The position numbers and the translations under genes are program-made. Below are positions 47,830 through 58,919 of a stretch of DNA of 64,000 bases, in pieces; the stretch's first letter is position 1, and each line of letters begins with the position of its first letter. A model generated the notes under the pieces. That model did no database searches and was not told the origin of the DNA. It was given only the letters and a program-made list of their open reading frames with translations. This DNA is from Isoetes taiwanensis (taxonomy: Eukaryota > Streptophyta > Lycopodiopsida > Isoetales > Isoetaceae): assembly GCA_021234155.1 (NCBI GenBank), contig JAJEKV010000026.1, forward strand, positions 4,461,713-4,525,712. The letters run 5' to 3'.

Positions 47830-49020
47830 GATAATATTTGTGTACCTTGCAATCAGTTGCATTCGACAGGTGCAAGGATGGAAAACAAACATGACTCGGA
47901 TGACAAGCTGACTAAAGTGGCGGAGTCTCGACATTTCCGGTCGAAGGGGTTTCTCCCTTAGATTCGTAAAGAGCTATATTAGTTCACATTAATTTTAATA
48001 AGAACTTTAAATCCCTACTAGCTAATACTTCGTTATATTGTGTAGGAACATCACTCGTTTCCCCTATGGCAACCGCGTCTAGTATACAGGCTTGTGGTAT
48101 TTATCGTATCCATGATTACTCTGACGAGAGCGTCCCCACTTATGGCGGGAATGCGGGGAGTGCGTTGTAGAAAATTATAATTCTATAGACACATTGAAAT
48201 GCCGTATTCTTTTGGTTTTATAGGAAGAATTGGGGATATGAATGAAGATTACGAATCATGACATGGGCTGAGGGTGTGAGGGGATGCCGCAAACATTCTT
48301 TGGAAATCCGATACATGACCGATGCGGTACGGCGATTCGAAGCGTCGTGTTCACGTACTGGATGAAGCCTCCGCTGATCGGCAGAGAGAGATTAGCTCTC
48401 TGAGCTAAAAGGGTGGATACTCTCGCCGCGAGTCTTTTGTGATTATTTTAAAGCTACTAAATACTGATTCACTTTGTGATTATTTAAAAATAAATATAAA
48501 ATGGTACGTGACTATTTAAAAATGTAAATATAAAACTTGCTTTGTGATTATTTAAAAATATTTTTTATATTTATATTTTATAAATATATTTTTTCCCCTA
48601 CCGCGTACGTATCACAGCGTATCCATTTTGCCGTGGCTTTCCTCGCAGTTTTGAATTTTCCACGTGTATATTCCGATGTCACGCCATCACCGGCGATACC
48701 GCGACTTTACGCCGCGTGTATATTACCGCGTGTATTCCGCGTGTATATTCCGTGTATATTCCCACTTGCACGATGTGTTCCACGTGTCACGATGGCATGC
48801 AGCGTGCTGCGATGGCTTTTACGGCTGCAGCGTGGATTTGTTGATATTCCCGCGTCGGCGCCTTTCGCGATGTATATTTCCGTGTCGTCGCATCGCGGCG
48901 GCGGTAATCGCGTACATGTCAGAGTACAGCGGCGTCAGGCGTCTCATGCGGCGTGTGCAGCGACGTCGTGCGGCGTCACGTGAAACAGCCGTCGACGTCG
49001 CCGCAGAACGTCATTATCAT
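47830..49020 (+). mobile_element. Second CG-rich-ended element, 3' part
   Basis: Landmarks shared with 12.4-13.1 kb appear in the same order and strand: CCTTGCAATCAG, GTGCAAGGAT, TTAGATTCGTAA, then an AT-rich block (48540-48600). A CG-rich tail follows (48600-49020), full of CGTGTATATTCC, GCGACGTCGTGCGGCG and CAGCCGTCGACGTCGC. The CG-rich tail is about twice as long as at 13 kb. No matching left end was found upstream; it may be deleted, diverged or lost in the gap at 44.5 kb. Boundaries are approximate. Confidence 0.45.
48664..48780 (+). repeat. CGTGTATATTCC short repeats
   Basis: CGTGTATATTCC and close variants (CGCGTGTATATTACC, CGCGTGTATTCCG, CGTGTATATTCCC) occur five times in about 110 bp. 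They lie within the CG-rich tail of the element. Confidence 0.85.
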
Positions 49021-52000
49021 CATTATATTCCACTAGCATTGTGATAGAGGCCCGGAGTTCTTCTGCTTAGAAACTTGCAAATGTTATTGAAGATAGCCAG
49101 GGTTTCAATTTTGAACGGATCTGGCTGTCATGGTGAATTTGCTCCGGAAGAGGCATGAGTCCTTCAATTAGATTTCAATCTGACTGCAGTGTTAAAATTG
49201 AGTGTAATGCTTCTGAGGATGTAGGATTATCCTGATTCTTTGTCTGTGATTTTTGCTTGCTTTTCTACAGCTTTTGCTTGAAGATGATACTGATGAGTAC
49301 AGCCATTGTGTCTGGCAGAAACAAAAGTGAACTCAGTCGAAGAATCAATCACCCAAGTGCTCATGGCAGTTCCACTTTACCTAAATAAATGGTTATGGGC
49401 GGACTCAAGGGGAAATTTTGTATACAAAATGGGAGAGAAAAGAATGTGGTGCAATATGTGGCAAGCTTATGAAATGGTGGCCTGAGAAAATGAGTACGAA
49501 TACATGCGTATATGTTTAGATTAGATAAAGGCATAAAAGAGGTGTCCATCCTTTATGGCCATCACCCAAGAATTGTAAGGCATATAAAAGATGTTAAGCC
49601 CTTTATAAAACTGGCTGTCGCCATTAGGGGTGGCCACATCTTGTAATATTCTTTGCCTCCACCTCAGGTATCTCAATTTCATCTGAGCCGGATACGGAGG
49701 GTGAAGGCGTGAGATAAAGGAGAAGAGTTCGAGAGGAGCCAGGCCAGATTACACACTTCAAAATTTTTGTGGATGCTCCCACAAGAATGAATTAAGCTGG
49801 CCTCAGACTTCGAGATATGGGGCCTCCACTCGGATTTTTGCCTCAAAATCTGTGCTGTTGAAGGCGGGAAAAATGATCATGTAGTACCCTATTGCCTTGC
49901 TTTCTGGAGTCAGCTCCTGCATTTGGGATTCTTTGAGAGATCAGTGGTTTCTTGAGACCAGCTTCAATCACATAATTTTCTTTGAATCCTTACTTCCTAC
50001 CGTTTTTTAATAATGCTAAATGGTTTTGAGCCATCACAACCCTGGTCGGGAAGCTCTTTGTTGGAGATGAAACATGGTGACAGGCTTATCAGAAAATATA
50101 TACGTACATGTACCAAGACATTTTCATCTGACAGAGGATTTAGAATGGTTTAAGGCTTCTGATTACATTGTTGATGCTCGAGAGCTTTGTCCCCATGGAA
50201 AATTTACATTTGCCAATTTGGGGATCATTTTGGGAAGGGGTTTGGACATGGTTGATTGTTCTAAAAGTATTCACGCATTTTCCAAAATCAAAGCTCACAG
50301 CGATCAATATCGGCTTTTCGTCTTCTTAAGAACTCGAGTTTGTTATTGTTACAAAAGGATTCAAGTTGAGATTGCGCACTACACATTAGAGGCGGGAAGA
50401 ACCTTCGTCCGGTTTTGTGGATTTGATCTGATTGATTCTATACTCTTTATTCTTGTTGAAATTGGTATGGTTTCTTCGATGTAGCGGACTGCACTTTAAA
50501 ACTTCTGTGAGATGTTTTAAATGAATTGCGAAATGCATATCCCTCGGCCTTAATGAATCGTGAAGAAGACCAGTACAAGAAAATCAGTCTAATTTCTTGT
50601 TGGTAACCATTCTGGGATGCGGTGAAACACAATTAGCCCTAGGCTATGGCTGGAAGGGTGATCATGCTAGCCCATCACTTTTAGAGACGAACTCTGATGC
50701 TTGTTGGGCTGCCGGTCACGGGAGAATCTTGGTCGGTCTGCGGGAAGTATGGGGATTACTCAGGTGGAAATAAATGGGATCTCTACTTCATGGGGCTGGG
50801 ATGTCTGTACTTCACAATGAAAGGTTAGAAAAAAGGAGATTAGGCGTGAGAAATAGGAGTGTTCTTCCAAAGCGAGTTGGAAAAAGAGAACCAGTTTACA
50901 GTCTCAACTTCTTCTTCGGGTATATAGACTTAACGCTACCTAATCAGGCCCGGAGTTGTTTGTAGCTCTCAATCGAAGAAACAACCAGTTCTGATTCAAG
51001 CCTTCAAGCTTGAGTGGGGCTGGGAAGCAATATCTTAGAAGGTTTGAGCCTCTTCATGTGGCCCCATTAGGTTTATAAGGCAATGCGGAAAAATGAGCAC
51101 AAAGGAATTGAAATATTAAGTAACAAAGAAAGCTAAAATCAAAGTTATTGTTTATCCACATCTTGATTCAAAGGGTAATCAATACAAGTTGAAGGAGGTG
51201 CAAATAAAAAGGCTGAAACAAGCAGTGTCGGTAGAAAGGTAATTCAAAGAAATCTGACAATAAACAAATAAAGTCTTCAAAGATCTTACATTGGGGTATT
51301 TTGATTGGTTTTGGAGGAGGGATTGTTTTTGGCGATTGTCTTTTTTTTAGAAAGGGCATGGGTGTCACATGCGATCTGCGTTCTTAGATCAGTAGAAGAG
51401 TGTTTCTTGTTTGGTCTAAAACGGGTTTTATTATCTTATCCCGAAGTCACGGCTGATGGTGTAAAGAGTGACTGCAGTGCTTGTTTGAGGTTGAAATGTT
51501 TGGCGCGCTTTGGCTTCCGTGGGGTGTCGGCGGCTGGATGGCGGTGGGCATCCGTGGAAAAGGTGCATGGTGGGTTCTGTAGATCACGAGATCCTGAAGA
51601 GTAGTCTTTGGCGAGAATGTTTTATGTGGGAGGGTTTAAACTTTCAATGGTACCAATTTCCCGTGACTACTTTGTGGAACTTCAAAGCTGCTTGTGGAGC
51701 ATAGGCGGATCCGATAATCGTGTGCATAGAAGTCTTTGATAGGCAAACCATGTGGTAATTTGGTACCTGCAAAGGCTGCGAGAGGCGCCTGGAAGATAGG
51801 AGGGCCCGGAAAATAAAATTTGGTCGTAGCGAGCCTCTTGGTGGTGAAGTAAGTTATACAGGCGCGTAATTGTTGAACAACCAAATATGTTGACGGTGTC
51901 CCCATCTCCGATGTCAACAATGCCGCTGTGGGAGGAAATCAAATGTCCGGGATGCACTTATGTTAGTGTTTCTAGATGAAAGTGTGAATGGTGTTGTGAG

Positions 52001-53350
52001 TCTCAATTAGAACGTCCACTTGCACATTCAATGTAAGGTTTGAAAGCGGTGATGAGAACTTCAAAGAAGTGTAAATGCAGTTTACATACCCCGCTTGGGA
52101 TACTCATAAGCCCGTGAGGAGGTGTCATAAATTTGTAAAGCACTTAAGGACACCGGGCCCATTGCTACGAGGGAAATGATTGGGCATCGTATGAAGGACC
52201 TCGGTAGATGCATTTTTGCCAAAGACATTACGAAAGGAGTAACGCCTCTGGCGATTAGAGAGAAGGACAGAGTGCCCTATATGGAGTCACTGAGATATCA
52301 AAACTCGCTGCGGAATTTTGATAATGAATCCGATGAAAAAGCATCATAATATCGTAAGCTTTACTATGGACGAAGGTGTCTCTCACTGCTAGAATAAACT
52401 GCGGGCAATGGATGCTGGAGGACACAGAGAAACGCTCTACCGCATGGGATTCTACGCCGAGTCGCTCTTCTTCATTTCAAAGAGCCAGTTGAAGCCGCGA
52501 TGGAGGGTCGCGATTGATCCTAGCCACGTGATTACACTTGGATGTAAGCTCATTTATCTTTGGTACACCGTGAATTATACCAATTGAGAAGATAGGAAGG
52601 GGAGAAAGAGAATCCGGGGAGCGTCGATGGAGATCGCGAATGGGGAAGATGGGAAGAGGAGAGGAGGATATGGAGCCCCATGACAAGCAGCAAATCGATG
52701 GTCTGAAACCGCTATGCCCCCGCAGACACTCCATCGCAGCTCGGCCGACAGCATCTAACTTCATATGGAAAGATGAATTTGCTATCAATTCGCTAAGGAA
52801 CTCGCTGTGGCGTTTCTATGTTGACTAAAGGGTATATATGCTTTGCTTTGTAGGTGTTGTAAGTCTTCGTGATGTAGTGAAGGAGAACCGCTCAAGATGT
52901 TTGCCGTCAAGATGGGCTCTTTCATCCCGGCGGTCAACCTGGACAACTAATCCGGGAAGTGCATTTACCGAAGACATTCATGCTTGTTATCGGTGTACTA
53001 CCATCGAGGTATTCACGCTTCCACGTCACGGATGTTGAGCTTCTTTCAAAGCGAAGTGCCTGGGGATCGTGAACGTCAAAGAGTGTCTTGAAATGAGGAC
53101 CCAAAATCTTGCACAACAGAGAAGCCTGCGGGCCATGAACTGGCTAAGGGGATAATTTAACGCAAGTATTAATACTATTGATTGACCAGCACGCAAAGAT
53201 TCCCAAGACTGCGGAGTATGAAGGATAGAAAGTTGTATCAAGAACCGCCGATACTGGTGTTCTTAAATGACGCTGTCCTCATTTTGTGGTGTTTATTTGT
53301 CAGGATTTTGTGGCCTTTTAGCTTGTACAACACGCTTTGATGCTGTTTAT
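49021..53350. other. Stretch without a confident gene
   Basis: Scattered frames on both strands. The most protein-like are plus 50074-50484 (listed separately) and minus 51636-51957, where two overlapping frames read through PPIFQAPLAAFAG or SYLPGASRSLCRYQ. No family is recognised. No element boundaries were found. Confidence 0.35.
50074..50484 (+). CDS. Unrecognised open frame, 136 aa
   Basis: This is one of the longest non-repetitive frames outside the recognised genes. It reads MVTGLSENIYVHVPRHFHLT, then YIVDARELCPHGKFTFANLG and RGLDMVDCSKSIHAFSKIKA, ending in a hydrophobic stretch. Composition is balanced and protein-like. I recognise no family. There is no supporting promoter or neighbour, and the frame could be one exon of a lost gene or chance. 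Confidence 0.2.
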   Translation: MVTGLSENIYVHVPRHFHLTEDLEWFKASDYIVDARELCPHGKFTFANLGIILGRGLDMVDCSKSIHAFSKIKAHSDQYRLFVFLRTRVCYCYKRIQVEIAHYTLEAGRTFVRFCGFDLIDSILFILVEIGMVSSM

Positions 53351-53351
53351 G

Positions 53352-53578
53352 TTGTATATATGATGCCTCAATAACTAATAATTGATGGATATATCCATTT
53401 TCACCTCCAATAGTATTGTCTTTATCTTGACCTCCAACATTGACATGCTTTTGAATTTTATTTTGAACTTTTGAATAAGTTTTGATAGAAAGAACAAGAA
53501 AACAATGCCCATTTTTAGAGTAACCACTGTAGGTACTTTGACAGATTCTAAAAGTGGACACCTGTAGCATGCTTATGC
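53352..53578 (-). mobile_element. Small MITE, copy B, reversed and truncated
   Basis: The reverse complement of this segment matches copy A (28701-28986) from the CCACTTTTAG end through the GGTCAAGATAAAGACAATAC core to TTATTGAGGCATCAT. The far end (ACTTTTTAAGG side) is missing. It abuts the same 1.15-kb repeat at the same GTAGCATGCTTATGC junction as copy A, but in the opposite orientation. Confidence 0.7.
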
Positions 53579-54713
53579 CCTAATGGCATGTATTCTTATA
53601 TGAATATGTGGAATTGTTGGATTCCACCATTCTATATTTTTCATTTTTAGGGCTAATTTTAGTGTTTAGGTTTCAATTATGTGAGCTATAGTTGAATATG
53701 ACAACTTTGCATGTGGCGCTATGCATTGAGAAGCTCCATTTGCCATGCTATCATGCCGGGAAGGAATGCAAGCATATTGATTGTTGCCTGCGTATGTGTT
53801 TGTCTTATCCATACTTTGGATAAGGGAGCCTTAGGATCTTTATATTGGTGCCATTTGGTCTAGACAATCTTTTGGTTGTTACTTTGATTTCTTGTGAGTT
53901 ATGATTTGCTTTCGCGCTTCTCGCTTTTTGCCATGCGAGGAAGCGAGTCAAAAGCCATTAAGGGCGCAGTTCAGGCTAAGATTGTGTATTGATAGCAATG
54001 AAAGCATGATCGATGTCCGTGTCTGGACCACATGTGCCAGACAGTTGGTTTGACAAGCTATCTAGCTTTTCTGATAGCCCCGACCGCCGGCCGAGGTTGA
54101 GCAATGGGCGGTGGGGAGAGCTTGATAATCTGCAATGCTAAGCAAGATTCGTGCTTCATTCAAAACACTTGCCGCTACAATTCTTAAATTAAGCCGATGC
54201 TCTCTTTGGGGTGCTCAAAAGCCTCCTGGTGTTTATGAAAAGGCAATGGATTACATATAATATAAAAAGGTTTAATAGCATATTAGTAAGGCAAAAGGGT
54301 AGAATGCTGACATTAACATGGTGCTTTTGGTGTTGCAATTGTCCTTTTTTCTTTCTTTTTTTCTTTTAATATTGTGGGAAGTCAAAGAATATAAGTAGGT
54401 CATATTCCTTTGCAGGACAAGTTTGGTGCATGGAGGCAATGGGCGATGGTGAAATAGAGTTCTGGAGGGTTGGATCTTCATGATCCCATTCTGAGTTGGT
54501 ATTGGCAGTATCAACAGAGATAGAGGAGCCAAAATCCTGAATGTTGAATCTTTTTAGTCTCGTTTTTGAACTTCTATTTGCATGTCTCATGCCTACTCCT
54601 CCCTTTTCGATATTTCTGTATCTTCATATCCTTACTTTATATTTTCCATCCAGGTCAAGTATTAAAAATTAAACCCAAAAGGTCCTTTTCAGATAAGCCT
54701 ACAATGCCCTTAT
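53564..54713 (+). repeat. 1.15-kb dispersed repeat, copy B
   Basis: Direct repeat of 28972-30140, with the same landmarks in the same order. Several internal deletions of a few bases distinguish it; for instance it reads GCGCTTCTCGCTTTTTGCC where copy A reads GCGCTTTACTTGCTTTTGC. It is not followed by reverse transcriptase sequence. Confidence 0.85.
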
Positions 54714-56865
54714 TATTATGTTGTGATTTAGCTAATTAAGAATGTAAAGTAGCTCTGATTTCTGAGCCAGCGACTCTCTACAATTCTAGTAGGAATTTAC
54801 TCATGGCAAATGTTATGGCATATAGGTTTTTAGGTGCAGATCTAAAGGATCTTCATGCACAAATTTATGTCTGATTCTTGAGGAGTTTTTGTGGCAAATG
54901 AATGTGTGGTCCGACGAATATGATACGAGTATAAATACTTACAATGTTGGATATGCATACTGATACCAGATCAAAAATTGCATTTTTATATTTATTGGTG
55001 GCATTGGACGGCATTCTATTGCCAGATTGGCTAAGACGATCTTTGAGAGAAATTTCGCATGACAATATATATTGTTCACATGTATTTCTTTGAGAACACA
55101 TCAATGTTGCGACGAGGAATTGAACCTTGGATCTGATACCAAATTTATGCATTAATCTCTTAGTGGCAACCAATATAGCAAAAGGGCGGTTCTTTAAGAG
55201 AAATCGTTATCGAATGGGCCCCAACTTTTTCCAAGGCTTTATTCCATACACCATAGAACATATCATCACCGGACCCGAGTTGCCATGCGTTCTACCGGAG
55301 CCCCGTGAGCCATCGGGAAAGACATGCATGATGGTATTAGGGATGATGACCGAGTCTGGGACATGGAGAAGAAGACTCAGAGAAAATTCAATTTCAGAAG
55401 CCGAGCAAAGTGGTGGATGCCGACATTTCTTTGGATTGGTTGACCATACTTTGACAATGAATTGATTGATGCCATTATTCTTTCATTTCATTCCTATTTG
55501 TAAATAAGTTTAATGCGGTGTTCAATCCAGGCAGGTTAGCCATAGTTGCACTTTCTAATGGTTTTATTAACATCGATATAAGGAGGGGGGGCCGTACCTA
55601 ACATCTCCTTTCCTCGAAGAGGCCAAATGCTTCCTGCCAACTATTAAAAACCTCATCTCCAAATCTATTTCTCTAATTCTTATTTAACATTTGAGTATAT
55701 TCATGGTGTTGTTGTGGAAGTAAGCACAAGATTTCTAATGTAAACACTTCCACGCACTTGTGCTCTGTACCTCTCACCACCTCTTCCTATCCAATTAGGG
55801 TCTCTTTTGTCGCCTCTCAAGAAACAACTACATTAGGAAGGGAGTAGCTGAGGCAACCAAGGCTTTTGTTTAGGCTTCTAAGAAGGGCTACTAATCTGTG
55901 AGCAATGATTGATGCATGTTGACTTTTTTGTTATTTTGGGATTTTTATTTTGTTGTTTTTGAGTCTGCAAATTGGTCTCTTGCAAATTGTATACTTCAAA
56001 AAGAGGAAGGAAAAGTATGTGTTGCATGAGAATGCTGCCACTACATTTGTGGCTTTCAGAGTAAGGAAAAGTTCACGAAAGATGGTTAATGACGCCACGA
56101 GCGCCGAGGCCAAAGCCGATCAAGCCGGTATCACTTCAAAGGCTGGGCATAATGGAAAACATCCATTGGGCTTATCTCACTGCTCAACGTAAAGGTAAGA
56201 TCGACTAATGCGGTGGTGTAAGATCCCTGAATGTGTAAAATTGATCAAGGAAGGTAAAATCGGCCAGCCGTTTTGCTCGACTGTGATAAAGAAAACTTGC
56301 TACGCTAAGCGTGTGGTCAGAATATGATTGGATGGGAAGCAAACAGTTTCTCCAATGCGGTTTTTCCAGTTTTGGAAAAAGGGGACAGGAAAATGCTATG
56401 AAAGACAACTTACAGTGCATTTTTCTATTTTTATGGCATACATTCACACGTTTGTGAATGCAGCACATGAGTGCCTTCTGGGAATTCAATTGGGCGTGCC
56501 TCTTGTGCATGGGAATAGCCCCCACAACCCTTTAAAGGGGAGGACAAGCTTCATGGTATGCGAAAGGGCAAGGGGTTCGATTTCCCTAGCATGCTTGTTT
56601 CACACATCTTCTGTGCAGACTAGAAAGTGTACAAATTGTGCCAAAGCCGGAGTAAAAACTCGCTTGAAGCCTCATATGTTCTGCGACAATTCTGCAGGTT
56701 TATTGGTGGCTGAGGTCAGAGATCACGAGTCACGACATATGTGCCCTGATATATGCTTCCATCCAACGGTTGGTAGGTCATGAGATTAGGTTAGAACGAT
56801 AATGCATGGGCATGGGAATAAACACCTGAGGCAAAAGGAGATGTTGGAGGTGTTCATATGTTAGC
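54714..56865. other. Stretch without a confident gene
   Basis: A 151-codon plus frame (56328-56783) and a 112-codon plus frame (55127-55465) are present but carry no recognisable motif and are overlapped by frames on the other strand. No repeats with clear limits were found. This is the 3' flank of the transporter gene. Confidence 0.35.
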
Positions 56866-56871
56866 TTTATT
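56866..56871 (-). terminator. Candidate polyadenylation signal
   Basis: AATAAA on the minus strand, about 40 nt past the transporter stop codon (56913-56911). Position and sequence fit a plant near-upstream element. Confidence 0.5.
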
Positions 56872-56910
56872 ATCAGAATTGTTTGAACAAAAATCTTTGA
56901 AATTCCTGAT

Positions 56911-58606
56911 TCAAAAATCAGGACTGCCTTCCATCCCTTGTAATGTCTCCCATAGCTGCTCATTCATAGTCTCTGGCAGAAGAGTTCCTAGCATTGCCCC
57001 AGCAATGGCAGCACCCGCAAAGATTGCGAATGGATAGGCAGCATGACTATGAGAAAGCACTACCACTAAAGGTGCTACCATTGATCCAAACTGTCCAACT
57101 TGAGATGCCATTCCCATGGCTGCATTCCTCACCTCTGTTGGGAATAGCTCTGTAGTATATATATACACCAAATTGTATGTCCCTGCCATAGCAAAGATTC
57201 CTAATGCTCCACATATGAATCCCCATACAGCCCTCACGTCCTTTGAGTTTGGACTTGAAGATGACAAAGGCTGAGCATAAAGAACACTTGCAACAGTGCA
57301 AAAGACTGCACTGAAGAGAAATGTTGCAATGAGCATGTATCTTCGACCATATCTGTGGAGTAGTATTGCAGTTATGGCAAAAGCAGGCACCTCTACAGCT
57401 GCATTTACAACTACACCAATGTAGAGGTTAAACTTTATGTTCACTATATTTAAGCTGATGCCATAGTATATGACTGAGATTATGAACCATATTGCTAGCA
57501 TTACGATCATCCTCTTACAACAGCTCTTGTACCTGAACACATCTAAAATGCTTACTGCCTTAACATGAATTGGTTTCCCTTCCTCTTCCAACTTGCAACT
57601 TTTAGCCTCCGCCTCGCAGGCTATGGTAATTCCATCAGGTATTCGTTTGTTATTCTTGTTTGCAAATAATCTCAAGATTTTAACAGCTGTGTCTTGTTTA
57701 CCCTGGACTAAGAACCATCTTGGAGACTCTGAAACAAAGGGTAATACTAGAATAGGGTAACAAAGAGTAGGGATTGATGTAAGAAAGTAAAGGTACCTCC
57801 AAGAACTGAGAGATATGCAAATGCTGGAAGAAACATGGTCCCTAATGAGAAGAAATAGAAGGCAGACATCCCTACAGGTCCCCTTTTTGATGGCCCTACT
57901 GGCTCTGTAGCTAGAACAAAGGAGCACAGCCCGATTCCCGGCGCAACCAAAGCCTGTCATTGCTCTTGCTATCATATATATCCAGTAGTTTGGAGATAGA
58001 CTTGTGAATATTCCAAAAATGGCAGTGAGAATACAAGCTAATCTCAATGCTCCTTTTCTTCCCATGGATGAATCAGCTAGGCTTCCAAATAATCCAGCAC
58101 CTAATTCACAAAAACAAAAGACCATGTTGGATTGTGCATGCATTGCATGGAACCAGAAAATTATATAAAGCATCCATATGGAACAGAAGAAATTGCTTAC
58201 CAAGAAACATGCCACCAAAGAAGATTGATCCGGCAAGACCTACTTTATATTCTTCCCTGCAGATGAGATCCCATTGCGAAACTATTGACGAATTTTTCTG
58301 ACCCAGTCCCACGAGTTTCTATTCCAGTCAAAGATTAGAGTCTGCGCCACAAACAGAACTCACATTACATTCCCAATCAGGTCTTCTTCCGGAAAAGATG
58401 ACCACGAAAGTATGCAAAGCTTCAAGGCCCCATGCTAAACTCACCAAAACAAAATGGATCAACTGACCAGGCCCGAACTCGCCCACCCATTTTTCCAGAA
58501 TCTTATCAATTGACAGATTTTCTTCTTGTGCTTCAATAAAGATGGGCTTTTCTTCTGGTTCCGATTCCAGGGAAAGGTTTGATTTCGAATCGAGCGCCTT
58601 AGCCAT
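56911..58606 (-). CDS. Organic cation/carnitine transporter-like protein (MFS), two exons
   Basis: Membrane carrier of the plant organic cation/carnitine transporter family in the major facilitator superfamily; substrate not readable from sequence. Exon 1 is 58606-58201 and exon 2 is 58100-56911, together 1596 nt or 531 residues plus stop, a normal family length. The N-terminus has LIHFVLVSLAWGLEALHTF as membrane segment 1. SIVSQWDLICREEYKVGLAG leads to the intron, then GSLADSSMGRKGAL is the MFS loop 2-3 signature. VSESPRWFLVQGK is the sugar-carrier-like signature near mid-protein. TYNLVYIYTTELFPTEVRN and LPETMNEQLWETLQGME mark the C-terminal half. Several hydrophobic segments agree with a 12-helix fold. 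Two short regions (about 58345-58305 and 57945-57805) only match the family when read in another frame, then return to the original frame. Expression and function are uncertain as assembled. Confidence 0.85.
58101..58200 (-). other. Intron of the transporter gene, 100 nt
   Basis: On the minus strand the donor is TTTCTTG|GTAAGC (58200 down) and the acceptor is TGAATTAG|GTGCTGG (58101). Splicing joins GGMFLG to AGLFGSLADSS in frame, restoring the conserved region before the loop 2-3 signature. Unspliced, the frame stops within the intron. Confidence 0.85.
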
Positions 58607-58684
58607 TGAATTAAAATATGCTCTCCTTCATATACCTAAAAGACATAACATATTTGCAAACATGATTACATCCCTATTGCACGA

Positions 58685-58692
58685 CCTTTATA
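58685..58692 (-). promoter_or_regulatory. Candidate TATA box of the transporter gene
   Basis: TATAAAGG on the minus strand, about 80 nt upstream of the ATG at 58606-58604, which would leave a 5' leader of roughly 50 nt. No other promoter element was recognised. Confidence 0.4.
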
Positions 58693-58919
58693 TGCCATCT
58701 CCAACTGTTTCTTGTCATGCAATACACAAATGTCATCTGTTCCAAGTTTAACGCCAGAAACTTTGCAGCGGAAAATGACAGCCCTCACCAACAAATTCTC
58801 ATACATGATCAACCTCAAGTTTATTCTATTCTCTTCCCATCCTCAACGTTTGTGTCACCCAACGTAACTATCCATGTCCAATGGTTCAAGAAAAAAGAAA
58901 TATTTTTTTGACCTGTCAT

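Noticed and set aside
48537-49044. Open frames of 148 and 126 codons on the plus strand
   Set aside because: They fall in the CG-rich tail of the candidate element, where stops are rare because of composition, and they consist of repeat-encoded arginine/valine/cysteine text in two overlapping frames.
56328-56783. 151-codon plus-strand open frame
   Set aside because: No recognisable motif, overlapped by a 106-codon frame on the other strand, and no supporting promoter or splice evidence.
57747-57950. Separate 67-codon minus-strand gene
   Set aside because: It is not a separate gene; its GIGLCSFVLATEPVG text is the missing family segment of the transporter in the neighbouring frame.
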